Origin: Pleurodeles waltl
Taxonomy: Eukaryota; Chordata; Amphibia; Caudata; Salamandridae
Assembly (NCBI RefSeq): GCF_031143425.1
Contig: NC_090447.1
Location: 849,405,760-849,469,759 of the forward strand
Direction of reading: 5' to 3'
Length of the DNA stretch: 64,000 nt
Program-made: the position numbers and the translations under genes
Part shown: piece after piece, positions 29,605 to 41,699 of the stretch
Layout: the number at the start of each line of letters is the position of its first letter
Numbering within the stretch: the stretch's first letter is position 1
Notes under the pieces: generated by a model
What the model was told of the DNA's origin: nothing
What the model saw: only the letters and a program-made list of their open reading frames with translations
Databases searched by the model: none

Positions 29605-32184
29605 GTGACCATCATGTCTCAATCTGGAGATGCAACAGCTGGAGCTGTGTTTGAAATGGAGAAACTGAAGGAGTACTCAGTTGCTCAATTGAAACAGTTC
29701 CTTAAAGATCTTGACTGTCCCACTGAGAGCTCCACCAGGGAGGGGGAGCTGCAACAGGCACAGAGGGCTTGGGTGACAATCAAGAAGGCTGGAGGGCACA
29801 CAGAGGAGGAGAATATGGGTGGGGAAGTGCAGAGGATACACAGTGGTGTAGTGGAGGAACCTGTTACGCCTGGGGGGAGGGTCCCCAGGAGGGATGGCAG
29901 GGTGTCACCCAAGGGTCTGACTCCTGAAGAGTTACAGGACAGACAGGCAGAGAGGGAGTACCAATGGGAGCTGAAAAAGCTCGATTGGGAGTTGGAAGAA
30001 AGGAGGAGGAACTTAGAGATTAAAAAAATGATTTATGCTTACGAGCTTAAATTGAAAGAGCTGGAAGTCATGAGGGCTGAGTCCAGCTGGAATGGTGGCA
30101 GCAACAATTGTATATCCAGTGATGCTGCAGAAGTGCACATGCCCAGAGAGGTGGTGCCCTACTTGAAGGAGGGAGTTAACACACGCCAGGAGGTTCAGGG
30201 GTATGAGGTAGCTCCAGTGATGCACAGGGTCCCTGAGGTGGATTGGGGAACTGGCATGGGGAGTCATATTCCTACTGGTGGGAGGGACACTCTACTGACT
30301 CTAGGTGAGAGTGACAGGGAGAGGGGTTCCCCCCAGGTAGAAGTCCTGGTTATGGAGTGTGAAAACATCCCAGAAGAGTGTGGGTTGAGTGTCAGGGACA
30401 GTCAGGTACTGTCTCACCAGTCTCAGGAGGGTGATGTGGGGTGCTTTTTCAAAGCAGAGTCACTGGATGGTTGGGTGAAGGGTACTTTGGTTAATTCATG
30501 TGAGGGGCTGAGTGATGTAATTGCTGGAGAGCATATGTCTAGTCCTTATTTTCCAGAGCTATGCCAACACCAGGTGGAGTGTGAGTTCTCTGACCCCAGG
30601 GAGCTTACAATGGAGGCAGACTTCTGGGTGAGTACCAGAGAGTCTGAAGAGGCATTTGGGGGTGCTCCTGAGAGGAGTGGTCTAGGTAGTTCCCAACCAG
30701 GTGAGGGAGGGAAGGATTGTAGTGTCCCAGGTAGGTCCCAGTGTAGTGGGATGGGTGAGGGACCCCATGTCCAGTCTCAGAGGAGAGGGAATGGGGATGG
30801 GTTGAGGCCCAAGGTGCCCGAGATCCGGTCCCAGGTCCTGGAGGGTTCCCTGCGGGAACACCAGGAGGGGAGCCTAGCCTGTACCATAGGGCCATCTGTT
30901 GAGGGAGACCCCACAGTGTCAGGAAAACTTGGGGGGGCGGCTGTAGCCAGCGTCCCACCAGTTCTGGTGTCTGGCAGTACCACTCCTAGTGAGGGGGTGC
31001 AGAAGTCCAGACAGAGGGTTGAGAGGGGGTTGCGGACCCCAGTGGAGAACCTGGAGGGTCAGGGGTCAGCTCTGAGAGCAGAGCCCCCCATGAATGACCT
31101 TGGTAAGACCATTTCTGGGTTGGGGGGAATCCAGACTCTGTCAGATGGGCAGAGGTCAGGAGACCTGCGCCAGCCAGACTCTTGTGTGGCCCTTCGGGAC
31201 AGTGTGTCCCTTGAGGGGGGTAAGTGTGCCCCCCTGGAGGTCCTGGTGTGCCAGGCAATGGTTCAACCGCAGGGTGGTGACTCTGGGTTGAATGATCAGG
31301 TTCAGGGGGTAAACTCTGACCTGATGGGGGGTAAGTGTGCTCCCAAGGAAGTCCTGGTGTGCCAGGCAGTGGTTCAACCGCAGGGTGGTGACCCTGGGTT
31401 GGATGACCAGGTTCAGAGGGTAAACTCTGACCTGGTAGGGGGTAGGTATGCCCCCCAGGAAGTCCTGGTTTGCCAGGCAGTGATCCAGTCTGTGGGTACA
31501 GACCCTGGATTGGGAGGCCAGGTTAAGGGTGTCCCCCCTGACCTGGAGGAAGGGGCTACTGCTAACAGTGCCCCTACCATGCTGTCTTCTGGGGGGGCCA
31601 CTCCTAGTTGGGTGGTTCAGGACCCCAGAGGAGAGGGCAGGGGGAGGGAAGCCTCACCCCTGGCCCTGGTCCAACCTGAAGGTACAGACCCCAGGTTGGA
31701 GGATCAGTTGCAGGTTAACATCCCTGCACTGGTGGAAGAATTGTGCAGGACTGCTTCTACAAGCACCCTGACAGTTTTTGACTCTGGGGGTGCCGCTTCT
31801 GCAGGGAGGTTACAGAGCCCCAGAGGGGAGGACCAGGGTCAGGTTGTCATCCCTGACCTGGTGGAAGAGAGAGTGGTCAAAGGGTGCCAGGCACCTGGGG
31901 CTACCACCCCCCACTCTCCACAGTCACAGTGGTTAGAGAGGCCTGAGGTCGGGCTCTCATCCCTGACAGTTGTCTGGAGCCACTGTGGCTTGCTGTCCTG
32001 GTGGACAGAGTTGCCCCTGGGGGGGGGGAGGACGAGAGTCACACCCCGGGGGTGGAGTGGGCAACACCACTGTGTTGGCCCTGGTGGTACTATCTGCCCA
32101 TTGCAATACATCTGTGAGCAAAGTAAAGTTAGGTGTTGCACAGATGGTGTCTGTAGATGTGGAGAAGGGTTCCCCATGGGTTAG
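29605..32184 (+). CDS. gag-like protein of the LTR element
   Basis: The 859-residue ORF is the only gene of the element. Residues about 17-55 (EKLKEYSVAQLKQFLKDLDC) look like the SAP-like N-terminus seen in several vertebrate LTR-element Gag proteins. Residues about 110-160 form a charged coiled coil (EYQWELKKLDWELEERRRN). The rest is acidic and Gly/Pro/Gln-rich with three tandem repeats of about 38-39 residues (31210-31560, each with the word VLVCQA). There is no Cys-His zinc knuckle and no protease or polymerase motif. Particle formation in trans with an autonomous relative is the likely mode of mobility, by analogy with TR-GAG elements. Confidence 0.75.
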   Translation: MTIMSQSGDATAGAVFEMEKLKEYSVAQLKQFLKDLDCPTESSTREGELQQAQRAWVTIKKAGGHTEEENMGGEVQRIHSGVVEEPVTPGGRVPRRDGRVSPKGLTPEELQDRQAEREYQWELKKLDWELEERRRNLEIKKMIYAYELKLKELEVMRAESSWNGGSNNCISSDAAEVHMPREVVPYLKEGVNTRQEVQGYEVAPVMHRVPEVDWGTGMGSHIPTGGRDTLLTLGESDRERGSPQVEVLVMECENIPEECGLSVRDSQVLSHQSQEGDVGCFFKAESLDGWVKGTLVNSCEGLSDVIAGEHMSSPYFPELCQHQVECEFSDPRELTMEADFWVSTRESEEAFGGAPERSGLGSSQPGEGGKDCSVPGRSQCSGMGEGPHVQSQRRGNGDGLRPKVPEIRSQVLEGSLREHQEGSLACTIGPSVEGDPTVSGKLGGAAVASVPPVLVSGSTTPSEGVQKSRQRVERGLRTPVENLEGQGSALRAEPPMNDLGKTISGLGGIQTLSDGQRSGDLRQPDSCVALRDSVSLEGGKCAPLEVLVCQAMVQPQGGDSGLNDQVQGVNSDLMGGKCAPKEVLVCQAVVQPQGGDPGLDDQVQRVNSDLVGGRYAPQEVLVCQAVIQSVGTDPGLGGQVKGVPPDLEEGATANSAPTMLSSGGATPSWVVQDPRGEGRGREASPLALVQPEGTDPRLEDQLQVNIPALVEELCRTASTSTLTVFDSGGAASAGRLQSPRGEDQGQVVIPDLVEERVVKGCQAPGATTPHSPQSQWLERPEVGLSSLTVVWSHCGLLSWWTELPLGGGRTRVTPRGWSGQHHCVGPGGTICPLQYICEQSKVRCCTDGVCRCGEGFPMG

Positions 32185-32355
32185 CTTAGTGGGCCCTGAG
32201 AGTATGGACAGAGGGATCCAACTGGAGTCAGGAAGGCGTAGAACTGGAACATGCCCCTGCTGTTGTGGGCCTGGGTCCCTGTTCTATCGCCCCAATCAGG
32301 GAAGTACATCAAGGTATTGATTGTTCTCCCCTGGCTTTAGGCTGGTAGGGGGTCG

Positions 32356-34480
32356 TGTTGGACTTTTGCTTATGCAGGGTCATCCCCAGTCTTTTTCGCC
32401 TCCTGCCTCCTAATTTTTTCTGACATGTTGCTGTTGGCTTTTCAACTCTGAGCACTTTACCACTGCTAACCAGTGCTAAAGTGCATATGCTCTCCTGTTT
32501 AAATTGTATGTAAGTGGTTCATCCATGATTGGCATATTTGAATTACTAGTGAGTCCCTAGTAATGTGCACTAGAGGTGCCAGGGCCTGTAAATCAAATGC
32601 TACTAGTGGGCCTGCAGCACTGGTTGTGCCACCCACATAAGTAGCTCTGTAATCATGTCTCAGACCTGCCACTGCAGTGTCTGTATGTGTATTCTTACAC
32701 TGTAAATTCGACTTGGCAAGTGTACCCACTTGCCAGGCCTAAACCTTCCCTTTTCTTACATGTAAGGCACCCCTAAGGTAGGCCCTAGGTAGCCCCAAGG
32801 GCAGGGTGCAGTGTATGGATAAGGTAGGACATATAGTAATGTGGTTTATATGTCCTGACAGTGAAATACTGCCAATTTCGTTTTCACTGTTGCAAGGTCT
32901 GTCTCTCTCTCATAGGATAATATGGGGGCTACCTTTAAATATGATTAACGTGTAGATTCCCCTAGAGAGTAGATGGACATGTGGAGTTTGGGATCCCTGA
33001 ACTCACAATTTAAAAATACATCTTTTAGTAAAGTTGATTTTAAGATTGTGCGTTTGGAAATGCCACTTTTAGAAAGTGAGCATTTTCTTGCTTAAACCAT
33101 TCTGTGACTCTGCCTGGTTTGTGGATTCCCTGTCTGGGTCAGTTTGACAGTTGGGTTGTTTTTCACCTCACACCAGACAGTGACACAAAGGGAGCTGGGG
33201 TGTGATCTGCATTTCCTGATTAGCCATCTCTGCTAGGAGGGAGGGGTGGAGTGGTCACTCTCATCTGAAAGGACTGTGCCTGCCTCTGACAATGCTGTCT
33301 CCAGCCCCCTGGTGTGTGTCTGAGGCCTTGCCTGGGCAAGGCAGGATTTCACAAGAAGGTGTGAGTCCCCTTTGAAGAAAGGTGACTTCAAAGACTAAAA
33401 TGGGTATAAGAAGGGCACCCAAACTTACAAACTGTAGAAACACTTCTGGAATCAAGAGGAACCTCTGCCTGGAGAAGAGCTGATCGCTGAGGAACAAGTG
33501 CTGCCCTGCCTGTGACTGTGCTTTGTGGAGCTTTCCTGCAGTGCTGCTTCTGCCAGAGTAAGAGGGCAAAGACTGGACTTTGTGTGCCTTCCATCTTGAA
33601 GAAGAAATCTCCAAGGGCTTGATGTAGAGCTTGCCTCCTGTTGTTGAAGTCTCAGGGATAGCAAAGACTTCTTCCTGCCAGCACCTGGAGTCTCTGGAGA
33701 GACCCCTACTCTGCTCTGTGGTGCCCTTCCAGTTCCTGGGACCCTGAAAGGAGAGGCTGGCAGCCTAAGGACAAAAATACACGCACCGAGCGCCGTGCGG
33801 AGAAAAGATCGACGCGAATCCGATCGCGGCTGAGAAAACGACGCGACGCCGGTTCCGCAGCTGAGAAACGACGCCGCAGGAAACGCGACCGAAAAACCGA
33901 CGCCCGGAGCAGGAGAAACGACGCGCAGCATCGCTGACGGAGGCTGAGAGATCGCACCCTGCGCCGCGGGACTTTCGGATCGTCGTGTGGCTGGCTTTTT
34001 CAACGCGCACCGCCGTGCCGAGTTGTTTTCGACGCACACAGCCGTGCAGGGTTACTTTCGACGCCCACCGCCCGTGCGGGGTTATTTTTGACGCAAACCA
34101 GGTACATTTTCACGCTAGCAGCGCTAGTGTGGTGTTACAACTACCTAAAGACTCTTTTTATTTTAAACCTTTAAAAAATCATAACTTGACTTGTGTATGT
34201 TGGATTTTTGTCGTTTTGGTCTTGTTTTGTCTAGATAAATATTTCCTATTTTTCTAAACTGGTGTTGTGTCATTTTGTAGTGTTTTCATTAAGTTACTGT
34301 GTGTGTTGGTACAAATACTTTACGCCCAGCACTCTGAGGTTAAGCCTACTGCTCTGCCAAGCTACCAAGGGGGTAAGCAGGGGTTAGCTGAGGGTGATTC
34401 TCTTTTATCCTAACTAGAGTGAGGGTCCTTGCTTGAACAGGGGGTAACCTGACTGTCAACCAGAGACCCCATTTCTAACA
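32356..34480 (+). repeat. 3' LTR (2125 bp)
   Basis: This is the near-identical copy of the 5' LTR, followed by the target duplication GCCAG. Confidence 0.95.
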
Positions 34481-34485
34481 GCCAG

Positions 34486-35290
34486 GATAAGGGTCTTTCC
34501 ATCTCCTGGCTCTCCTATATCTGAAAGATCCTATGTGATATTGGTCTCTCTGAATTGTGTAATGGTCCTGGAAATCTTATTAAGTTAGGTAAGGGTTTAG
34601 CTAAGCCTCGCAACACCGAATTTACTTGCACCCTAAGAACCGAGGAAGCCCTTAGTAAGCAACTCACCTGAAATTATCTCATCACCCTATCAACAGACGA
34701 CCTGGCCCCATATCTGACTTTGTAGCTTATCCTTTGCAAGAGGTCTCTTCTTTTCAGATTTTGATCTGGCACAGTCTGGCGCCTAATGCGTTTTCCTGAG
34801 TGTGCTGGGGCATGGAGTAGCAACCTGCCTCCCTGCCCTTGTGATGGGATATCAGAGCACTCTGTACTGCACTTCATATTTTTTTTGTAATTTGTACCAC
34901 AATTTATTTCAACTATGCCTAAAGCAGCGTGTTAAGTCACTGGCTTTTAAGAAATGCAGGGTTGCTTTGACATACCGATAGCTGTTAGGAAGCCCTCTTG
35001 TATGTTTCAGCCTATGTAGTTTTCTTAAAATGTCAATTCGTAGTAGGAGAACTATGCAGGGGTAACAAGCGTGGAGGTAGATTAGTACTTCACATTGCAC
35101 TTTATGATTAGTTTACTCTGCACTAATCTATGATGCTATTGATTTTTACAGTGTTTATCAACTTGTCCTAACGTGTTCTTAGTTGAAATTTTATCCTTTT
35201 CAAATTTTTGTGTAGAGAGTTGTGTTGCTTGAGTTCTTTTTATGTGGTTTTTTGACCTTTCTAAAAACCGAATAAAGTTATTTGAACTAA
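34486..35290 (+). pseudogene. LINE C-terminal part and 3' UTR, right half of the split element
   Basis: Translation resumes the LINE text interrupted at 27238 (ISWLSYI, ILCDIGLS, LPPCPCDGISEHSVLHFIFF with a Cys/His pattern typical of LINE C-termini), followed by an AT-rich 3' UTR ending near ATAAAGTTATTTGAAC. It is interrupted by stops. Together with 26655-27238 it shows that the LTR element inserted into an older LINE. Confidence 0.72.
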
Positions 35291-36150
35291 GCTGAGTAAT
35301 CCCAAATACAGAGTGGTATGAATGGCCTTATTCCTAAACTCCGATTCGTAGACACATTTTAAAAATACGCAGCTTTCTTTCATACCCATTTCTTATTAAT
35401 TTGATTTTTTCCCTATTGATTGCTTTATAGTCAGAATACAATGAAAAATCATTATAAGCCAGAGAGCAAGTAAGGTTTACTGGGTCTCAATTGTGTGGCT
35501 GGGGCCTTTTACCACTGAAGGCCTGGGGTTCATCCCTATTCTGCAAAATGGGCCGAGTTTCGCCCTACTGCAGTGACTTCCGGGGTGACATGGGTGAACA
35601 ATCAAAGGCATCTCAGAGAGGTAGCGACTCAAAACTCAACCAATCAAAATATTGGCACAATCAGTGAATGTCCATCCCTGTGCTTTTCTTTTTAAGAAAG
35701 ATGTACTTTTACCGCATTCAGACGAATTATGGTAAAGAAATGATAAGACTACTGGGAAACACACTATGGGATTTCAGTACGCAGAGAAACAGAAAGCCTT
35801 GGAAATAAGAGCAGATGCAAGGTCACTGTGGTAAAGTGAACAGCATTCCTGTATTCTGTAAACCGTAGAGCAGTCCATAATCTCTGACTATGTTCTTCCT
35901 GTCTTTGGTTAGGATGGAAGACCCTCAGATTTAAGGAATTCTGATTTGAACAGACTCCCTTGGCAATCTGATTCTTCTATTTTACTCCTCCATCTCCAGC
36001 AAGAAGTGCCGACATTAGGTGATGTCACATTTGCCTCCCAGATACTGAGTACTATATGGATTGCTCTGTCTTTGGCCAGGGAAGCAGCTTTGAATTTCAA
36101 CCAAGTGGGAAAGTTTGGGTCCCACTTTTATGTCATTTTTAGACACTGAG
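35291..36150. other. no gene recognised
   Basis: I see no coding signal or recognisable repeat; ORFs here are under 70 codons. Confidence 0.4.
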
Positions 36151-36155
36151 GACTT

Positions 36156-36318
36156 TATTACGACCTTGATGGAGGGGTTCTACTTCATCACAAATGTGGC
36201 GGATATCCTGTCCAGTGTATTATGATCCTGTTATATTCAATAGAGATCATAATGGGGCGGACGGAATATATCCATCACATTTGTGATGGAGGAAACCCCT
36301 TTGTCAAGGTCGTAATAC
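36156..36318. mobile_element. short hairpin MITE
   Basis: The ends are inverted repeats: TATTACGACCTTGATGGAGG on the left, GGTCGTAATA on the right. The inverted similarity (CATCACAAATGTG, TATTATGATC) extends to the middle, so nearly the whole 160 bp folds back. Confidence 0.75.
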
Positions 36319-36527
36319 GGCCTACAATGTGGATCCACTATCTGCTGCTGATCCAGTTTGAGGTATTTTCTATTCACAACTTTATTTTGTTTCTGCACTA
36401 TCAGCATAATTTTTGTGCAGACTGACTCCATTCCGCCACCATCAACCATATGACAGTGCTCAGATTGGATTAATCAGCAACCCTCTGATATATATAAAAC
36501 CAAATTATATTCTCACATTTCAAATGT

Positions 36528-36772
36528 ACAAAACCCAGAACCATAGAAATTTACCTGTTACAGTTATAGTTATCTAAAGTAACTATAACTCATACCCTAA
36601 GATAACTATAACTCGCACCCCTGCCATGCACAGTTTTTTCATCAAAAATGTTAACTGCAGATATTACAGTGATAATATGAATGATGTTACCAAAGATGTC
36701 ATGAGTGCCATAATTTGTGGGGTAATTAGCAGTGCATGGCGAGAGTGCGAGTTACCTTAGGGCAAGACTCAT
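36528..36772. repeat. partial foldback repeat related to the MITE at 37.1 kb
   Basis: It shares ACCATAGAAATT, AAGTAACTATAACTCA and GCCATGCACA with the element at 37088-37484, with part of an inverted arm at about 36740-36770. It is diverged or truncated. Confidence 0.55.
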
Positions 36773-37087
36773 TCATACACTAATTTGTTCACTCATAAAT
36801 GCACTCAGAGACTCATGTGCCCACTTACACACACTCATAGACTGACACACCCACTGTCAGATTCACTCAGACACTCAGGTACCCACTCACAGCTCCACTG
36901 ACAGAGACAAGCCCTTTGGCCAACCTGTGCTGCGCACGGCCAAAGGCCCTGCGTGGCGCAGGGTTGGATCTTTATAAGAGCTTGGCTGCAAGGTCTGGAT
37001 GCAGGCCAGGCCCTTGGTGACCATCCCTACCGCGCACGTCCAAAAGTGCACGGGGTGTTGGAATAACATATAGTAAATCAAATTACT

Positions 37088-37484
37088 TTATGTTAAAAAG
37101 GTTACAGGGAAGTTATATATAGGTTCTGAATTTACTCTTACAAAACCATAGAAATTCAGCAGTTATAGATAGAGTTATTTCAAGTAACTATAACTCACCC
37201 CTAAGGTTACTATACCTCACGCCTTTGCCATGCACACCTAATTACCCCACATAAATTTTAATTATTATGAGATCTTGTATGACATCTTAGATATTATCAT
37301 TGCAACAGCTGCAATAACATTATTGATAAGAAAACTAAACTGTGCATAGCAAGGGCGCGACTTAAAGTTATCTTAGGGGGCGAGTTATAGTTATTTGAAA
37401 TAACTGTAAATATAACTGCTTGCTGCATTTCTGTGGTTTTGTAGGAGTAAATTCAGAACCTAACTTTAACCTTCCTTTAACATT
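37088..37484. mobile_element. foldback MITE with about 100-bp inverted arms
   Basis: The arms 37088-37190 and about 37380-37484 are inverted copies; each holds GGTTCTGAATTTACTC and AACTATAACTC in matching order. The centre is AT-rich and non-coding. A further arm-like fragment is seen near 59500. Confidence 0.75.
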
Positions 37485-37499
37485 TGTTTTTTTAAGTGA

Positions 37500-37521
37500 A
37501 TTTTATATATATATATATCTA

Positions 37522-37560
<39 letters not shown>
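37500..37560. repeat. TA microsatellite
   Basis: A TATATA run with ATCT interruptions lies just after the foldback MITE. Confidence 0.9.
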
Positions 37561-37564
<4 letters not shown>

Positions 37565-39490
37565 AGCACGATACATACCACACACAGTTGGTATACACAT
37601 GTGGATGTCAGCGAAGGACCTTCTCATTACACACAAGCAGATCTTTACTCAACAAGCTGAAAGTACACTGTTGGCGCCCCTTCTTGACCTCAGAGCCAAC
37701 CTCTGGATCTTCTGTTCAATTAAGACTGGATTTTGTCTGTGCTGGACCAGAAGAAAGTCAAGATCCAGACTTATTTGCAGTTGTGTGACTTAGTAATGGA
37801 ATATGCTTCCATTTACCATGCAGAGGACATCCTTGGCCCAACAGATATAGAAAATGTTTTTTGTTTTAATGCACATCACAGTAATATATAATTCTTATTG
37901 GCAAAAGGCAACGTTTCTGAATTACTGTTATTTTAGGACATAGTTCAGTTTAAACACAAAGGTGACTAAAAAAATTAAATAAATATAAAGAATGAGTATT
38001 GGCAAAGTGAAGTAAGTATTGGCCCACTAGCATTTGCACTGAAAGGCACTTCTTTTTAGCGGTCTTCCACATGTGATCAGGAAAAATGCTGTCACTCATA
38101 ATGCAAGAGACCCAGTTGCTGAAGTGGGCTGATCTATTTTCCCATGCAGTAAGGTGAGGTGGGCGGAAGCAAAATGTGAATAACAGTTGAACAGACCAAT
38201 GGATGAAGAGAGCAGACACAAAGGTTCTCCCTATATATATATATATGTATTTTAAATGCATTTTTTTTTTGGGTCGAACCTAGAGAAAGCTTTAGCTTTA
38301 GCTTCATTTTCTCCACCTTTATATCATTAGTAGGCTCATTTGTTTTAATAACTAGAGTAGTCCCAAGTGAATATATGCAAAGCAAGGGAAGGTTCTTTCA
38401 AACAAATGTCAGGGCTTCCTGTTCCACTTGTGCTTCCCCCACCAGGATCCTTGTCTGAATAGCTGTGGCAGTAGAAGTGTTTCAGCATACTCCGTGCTGC
38501 AGCTTTGCAGATAAAAGCCATTGGAGGGAATTCTCAGAAAGGGGATGTGCTGTAGCATGGTCTGCCAATTTGCATGTTCGCTTTTGTTTTAATAATTTTG
38601 ATGCTGTCTGTGTGCGTTCTGGTTACTGTAGATTATGCTGTTGGTTTGCATGTTTTAGTTGGGGTATAAGCTATAAATAATGTGGGAGACTATTCACAAA
38701 GGTAAACATACATGTGGATATTTGCTCATTTGTGGATCTTCTGTCCTTCTACACCTTAGTGTAAGTCTCCATTTTTTACAGCTAGGTGGGAGATTTACAC
38801 CAAGGTGTAGGCTTACATATCTCCTCCACCTCAAAAGAGGGGTTGGAGTCTCCTACAACAGAGCGTACAAGTGTAAACTTGTCACTAGTGTGTTATCACA
38901 TGCTAGTGGAGGTCTCCACCCCAGGCTTGGAGATCTCCGTATGGGAAAGTATAGTGAAGTTTAATAATGTTTATTATTTTTTAAAACAAATATTTACTAA
39001 TATGTTAATGTGTAACATAAATGTAAAATAATTTAAATATTTCTAAAAGTAGAACGTTACAACATAACACATCAAAATAAATTTGTAATAAATAATATTT
39101 TAAATATATTAATTTGATTTATTATCTTAATTTGTATATTATTCGTTTTTCAAATTACTCACTGTCACCAACATTTTTATTGGTCTGTAACTTATAGTAA
39201 ACTTTGTTATGTAGTTATGTATTTATATTTTGTTCAATTAAGTTTATTAAATGTAAAATATATGTCCTTAATTTAACAGCAGGACTAATTTAATTGATGT
39301 ATGATTATTCCTATGTGGTGTGTGTTTAGTTCCCTACCTCTATTGTTTTCTATGTGAATATATCAAAGTCTCAGTGGTTGGACATTTGTGGTGCTTGACT
39401 AACTCCAGAACTAGGCTGAGGTAAATTTAAACTTTTTTTGACCACAGTGGTGGAGATCTCTGCACAGAGATTGTAAGAGAGGCAGAGGTC
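37561..39490. other. AT-rich stretch, no gene recognised
   Basis: Short repeats such as the TA run near 38235 and word pairs around GGAGATTTACACC (38780-38940) are present, but nothing codes convincingly. Confidence 0.4.
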
Positions 39491-40089
39491 TAAAGGTCAT
39501 AGGTTTGTGAATTGCATTTTGTAGTATGTGAGTGCTATTACTCTAGTCTATTTTACTTACCACAAAAAACAGTCTGGGACACAGGACCTACTATTTACTA
39601 GGTATAATGATTCTCAGATGTTTAGTGCAAAGAGAATTGCGATTTTATTAAAGTCAAGGAGGCTATCATTATTCATAAACCTTTATTCACTACTTCTGAG
39701 CAGCAAGTACTTAAAAATTCCACAAATTAGATAACTACATGAACACACAATCAAATAGAACCTTGCAGTCCCATGTATGCTGTTTGACCATCATTCTCCT
39801 CTTTTGGTGCTACTCACTTTAACCAGAACATTTAATTTTCCGCATACAACTATATCCATTACTGGCTATCAGTAAAAAACAAAGCTAAATTATTGAAGTG
39901 CTTCTTTCCTAAATCACCAGCTGTGAGACTGCTCATCAAAACATAAATAAATCATATATATAAATATATATTTCAAAATTCAACACCCTCTCTGTCAAGT
40001 GATAGAGAGGGAGAAATAATAATACCCTCCTTATCCTTAATAAAATATCGATTTTCTATGCACTAAACCTCTGTAAATCTACTTTCTAT

Positions 40090-40900
40090 GACAAAACAGA
40101 TGGCTAGCAAGATGCAAGTTCAAAGCCTTTCAGGGTAAAGCCTGAGACCAGTTCACTTGCTTTAAAATAGAACTCCCTGAAGACCTTTGCATTTGACCAA
40201 TCCGGAGCCTTCATAATCTCGTTTAATCTTCCTCCAGCACCGCAAGCGTTAGTTGCCATAGCTCCTTTACCAGAATGAACTTTAAACATTATTAGATTCA
40301 ATCCCACGTCTTTCATAATATTCTATGCCCATCTTCCAATAGTTGCAGAAGAGTCTGCTTCAAAAGGTTTAACATACAAAATTAACAACAGGTCCACACT
40401 TTCACTTCACTTCTTCTGAACTCTTAACTAGTATTCTTTGATACATCTCACTACACATTGTTTTGGATACTCAACACTAACATTGACATTATTTTCTTTC
40501 TTTCCAGTTCTCAAAAAATACATCATTTGGTTGATAGAATCCACTCTGTAATTCTTATGTTTTACATCCAAAATTCTTCTGAATGAAATCAGACAAAGCT
40601 CCTGATTTCCACGTTAATTTTCAAATACTCAACGACATCTTCATTGGCAATTTTTCATATAATTTGAAAATCATCCCAACATCCCAAATATTTTCATATC
40701 TAGAGCTAGGCGGCATCTTAAGCCGTTTATTTCCCTACTCTTTCCTACTGACATCCCATCTGAAAGTGAATGTCCTGCTGCTATTGCCGACTGGTAACAA
40801 TTAACTGTCTTATAACTCGATCCTTTCTGAAACAATTCCACTAAAAAAGTTGCAGCCATTACCTCATCAGCCTCCCCAGGATCCAAACCCCTGCCTTGAG
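40090..40900 (-). pseudogene. tyrosine recombinase remnant of the DIRS-type element
   Basis: Two fragments are readable. KTVNCYQSAIAAGHSL (40671-40886) belongs to the core-binding domain. GGRLNEIMKAPDWSNAKVF, followed by REFYFK with the Tyr (40104-40316), belongs to the C-terminal catalytic part. Frameshifts and stops separate them. Confidence 0.7.
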
Positions 40901-41387
40901 CCCAAGACTTATTGAGGAAACCTGAAAACCTCTCCAGAGAACTCTGTGAATCTTCTCAAATTCCTGTTAACTAGAAGGCTGAGCATCTCTAACTCTACTG
41001 AGGGATGATCATCCCATTTTGTGTCTACCAGCAAACCTTTTTAATGCTGAACTAAGTATGGTACCTCCTCTGTCACTTCCAGAACTGACAGCAGCCATGT
41101 CTGACTTCACTAAAATGGGTTGTCAATCCCACCTGACTTCTTTGCCTTCTCACCTGTAACAACACTCTCTGAATCATCGAACAGGAGGATAAGTTTAATT
41201 TTTCATGTCAGTCCATTTCTGACTGAATACATTTATCTCTAGTTCTCCTGGGTCTTGATGCCAACTGACATAGTTTCTAACTGAATGGTCAAACAAGAAA
41301 CAACAATATACTTCCAAGGGCCATACTGGTAAATACTGAGCCTTCAAACTTTCATGTGCTCTTAACACAGCTTGCACATCTCCTTTG

Positions 41388-41699
41388 CTATCTCTGATTA
41401 TTTATTTGCCCCCCCAAAATCTGTTTATGTAAATCACCCATGTAATGATGTCCATTCTCAATAATACTGAATTTCCTTGTGTTTGTGATTTGAGACTGAA
41501 AATTTAAAAAAAAGGTTCTGCTCTCATTGCTAAGCAACTGATATGATTCTGTCTTTCCTCCATACTCCATTTGCCTCCTGTTTCTTGTTCTATTAGAATT
41601 GCACTCCAACCTAAGTTGTTTATATCTGACTCTAAAATATAATCTGGGGTGGAACCAAAAATAGCTCGACCCTTCCATGCTTGCAAATTCTCCATTCAT
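41388..41699 (-). pseudogene. RNase H remnant of the DIRS-type element
   Basis: The fragment LESDINNLGWSAILIE followed by GGKWSMEERQNHISCL matches the order S-D-x-S-x-x-G-W ... G-G-x-W-S-x-E-E seen in RNase H of DIRS/Ngaro elements. It is frameshifted shortly after. Confidence 0.65.

Larger units (their letters stand above)
27239..34485 (+). mobile_element. young non-autonomous LTR retrotransposon (gag only), nested in a LINE
   Basis: The element runs 27244-34480. Two LTRs of 2125 bp (27244-29368 and 32356-34480) start TGTTGG and end TAACA. A 5-bp target duplication GCCAG lies at 27239-27243 and 34481-34485. A primer-binding-site-like TGGTGACCAGCGGTCGGG follows the left LTR at 29370, and a purine-rich GGTAGGGGGT precedes the right LTR. 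The 2987-bp interior has a single gag-like ORF and no protease, RT, RNase H or integrase. I saw only a few differences between the LTRs (for example near 28525/33637 and 28733/33845), so the insertion is recent. Confidence 0.95.

Noticed and set aside
30605..31258. Minus-strand ORFs opposite the gag-like gene
   Set aside because: They are Pro-rich shadows of the Gly-rich sense frame.
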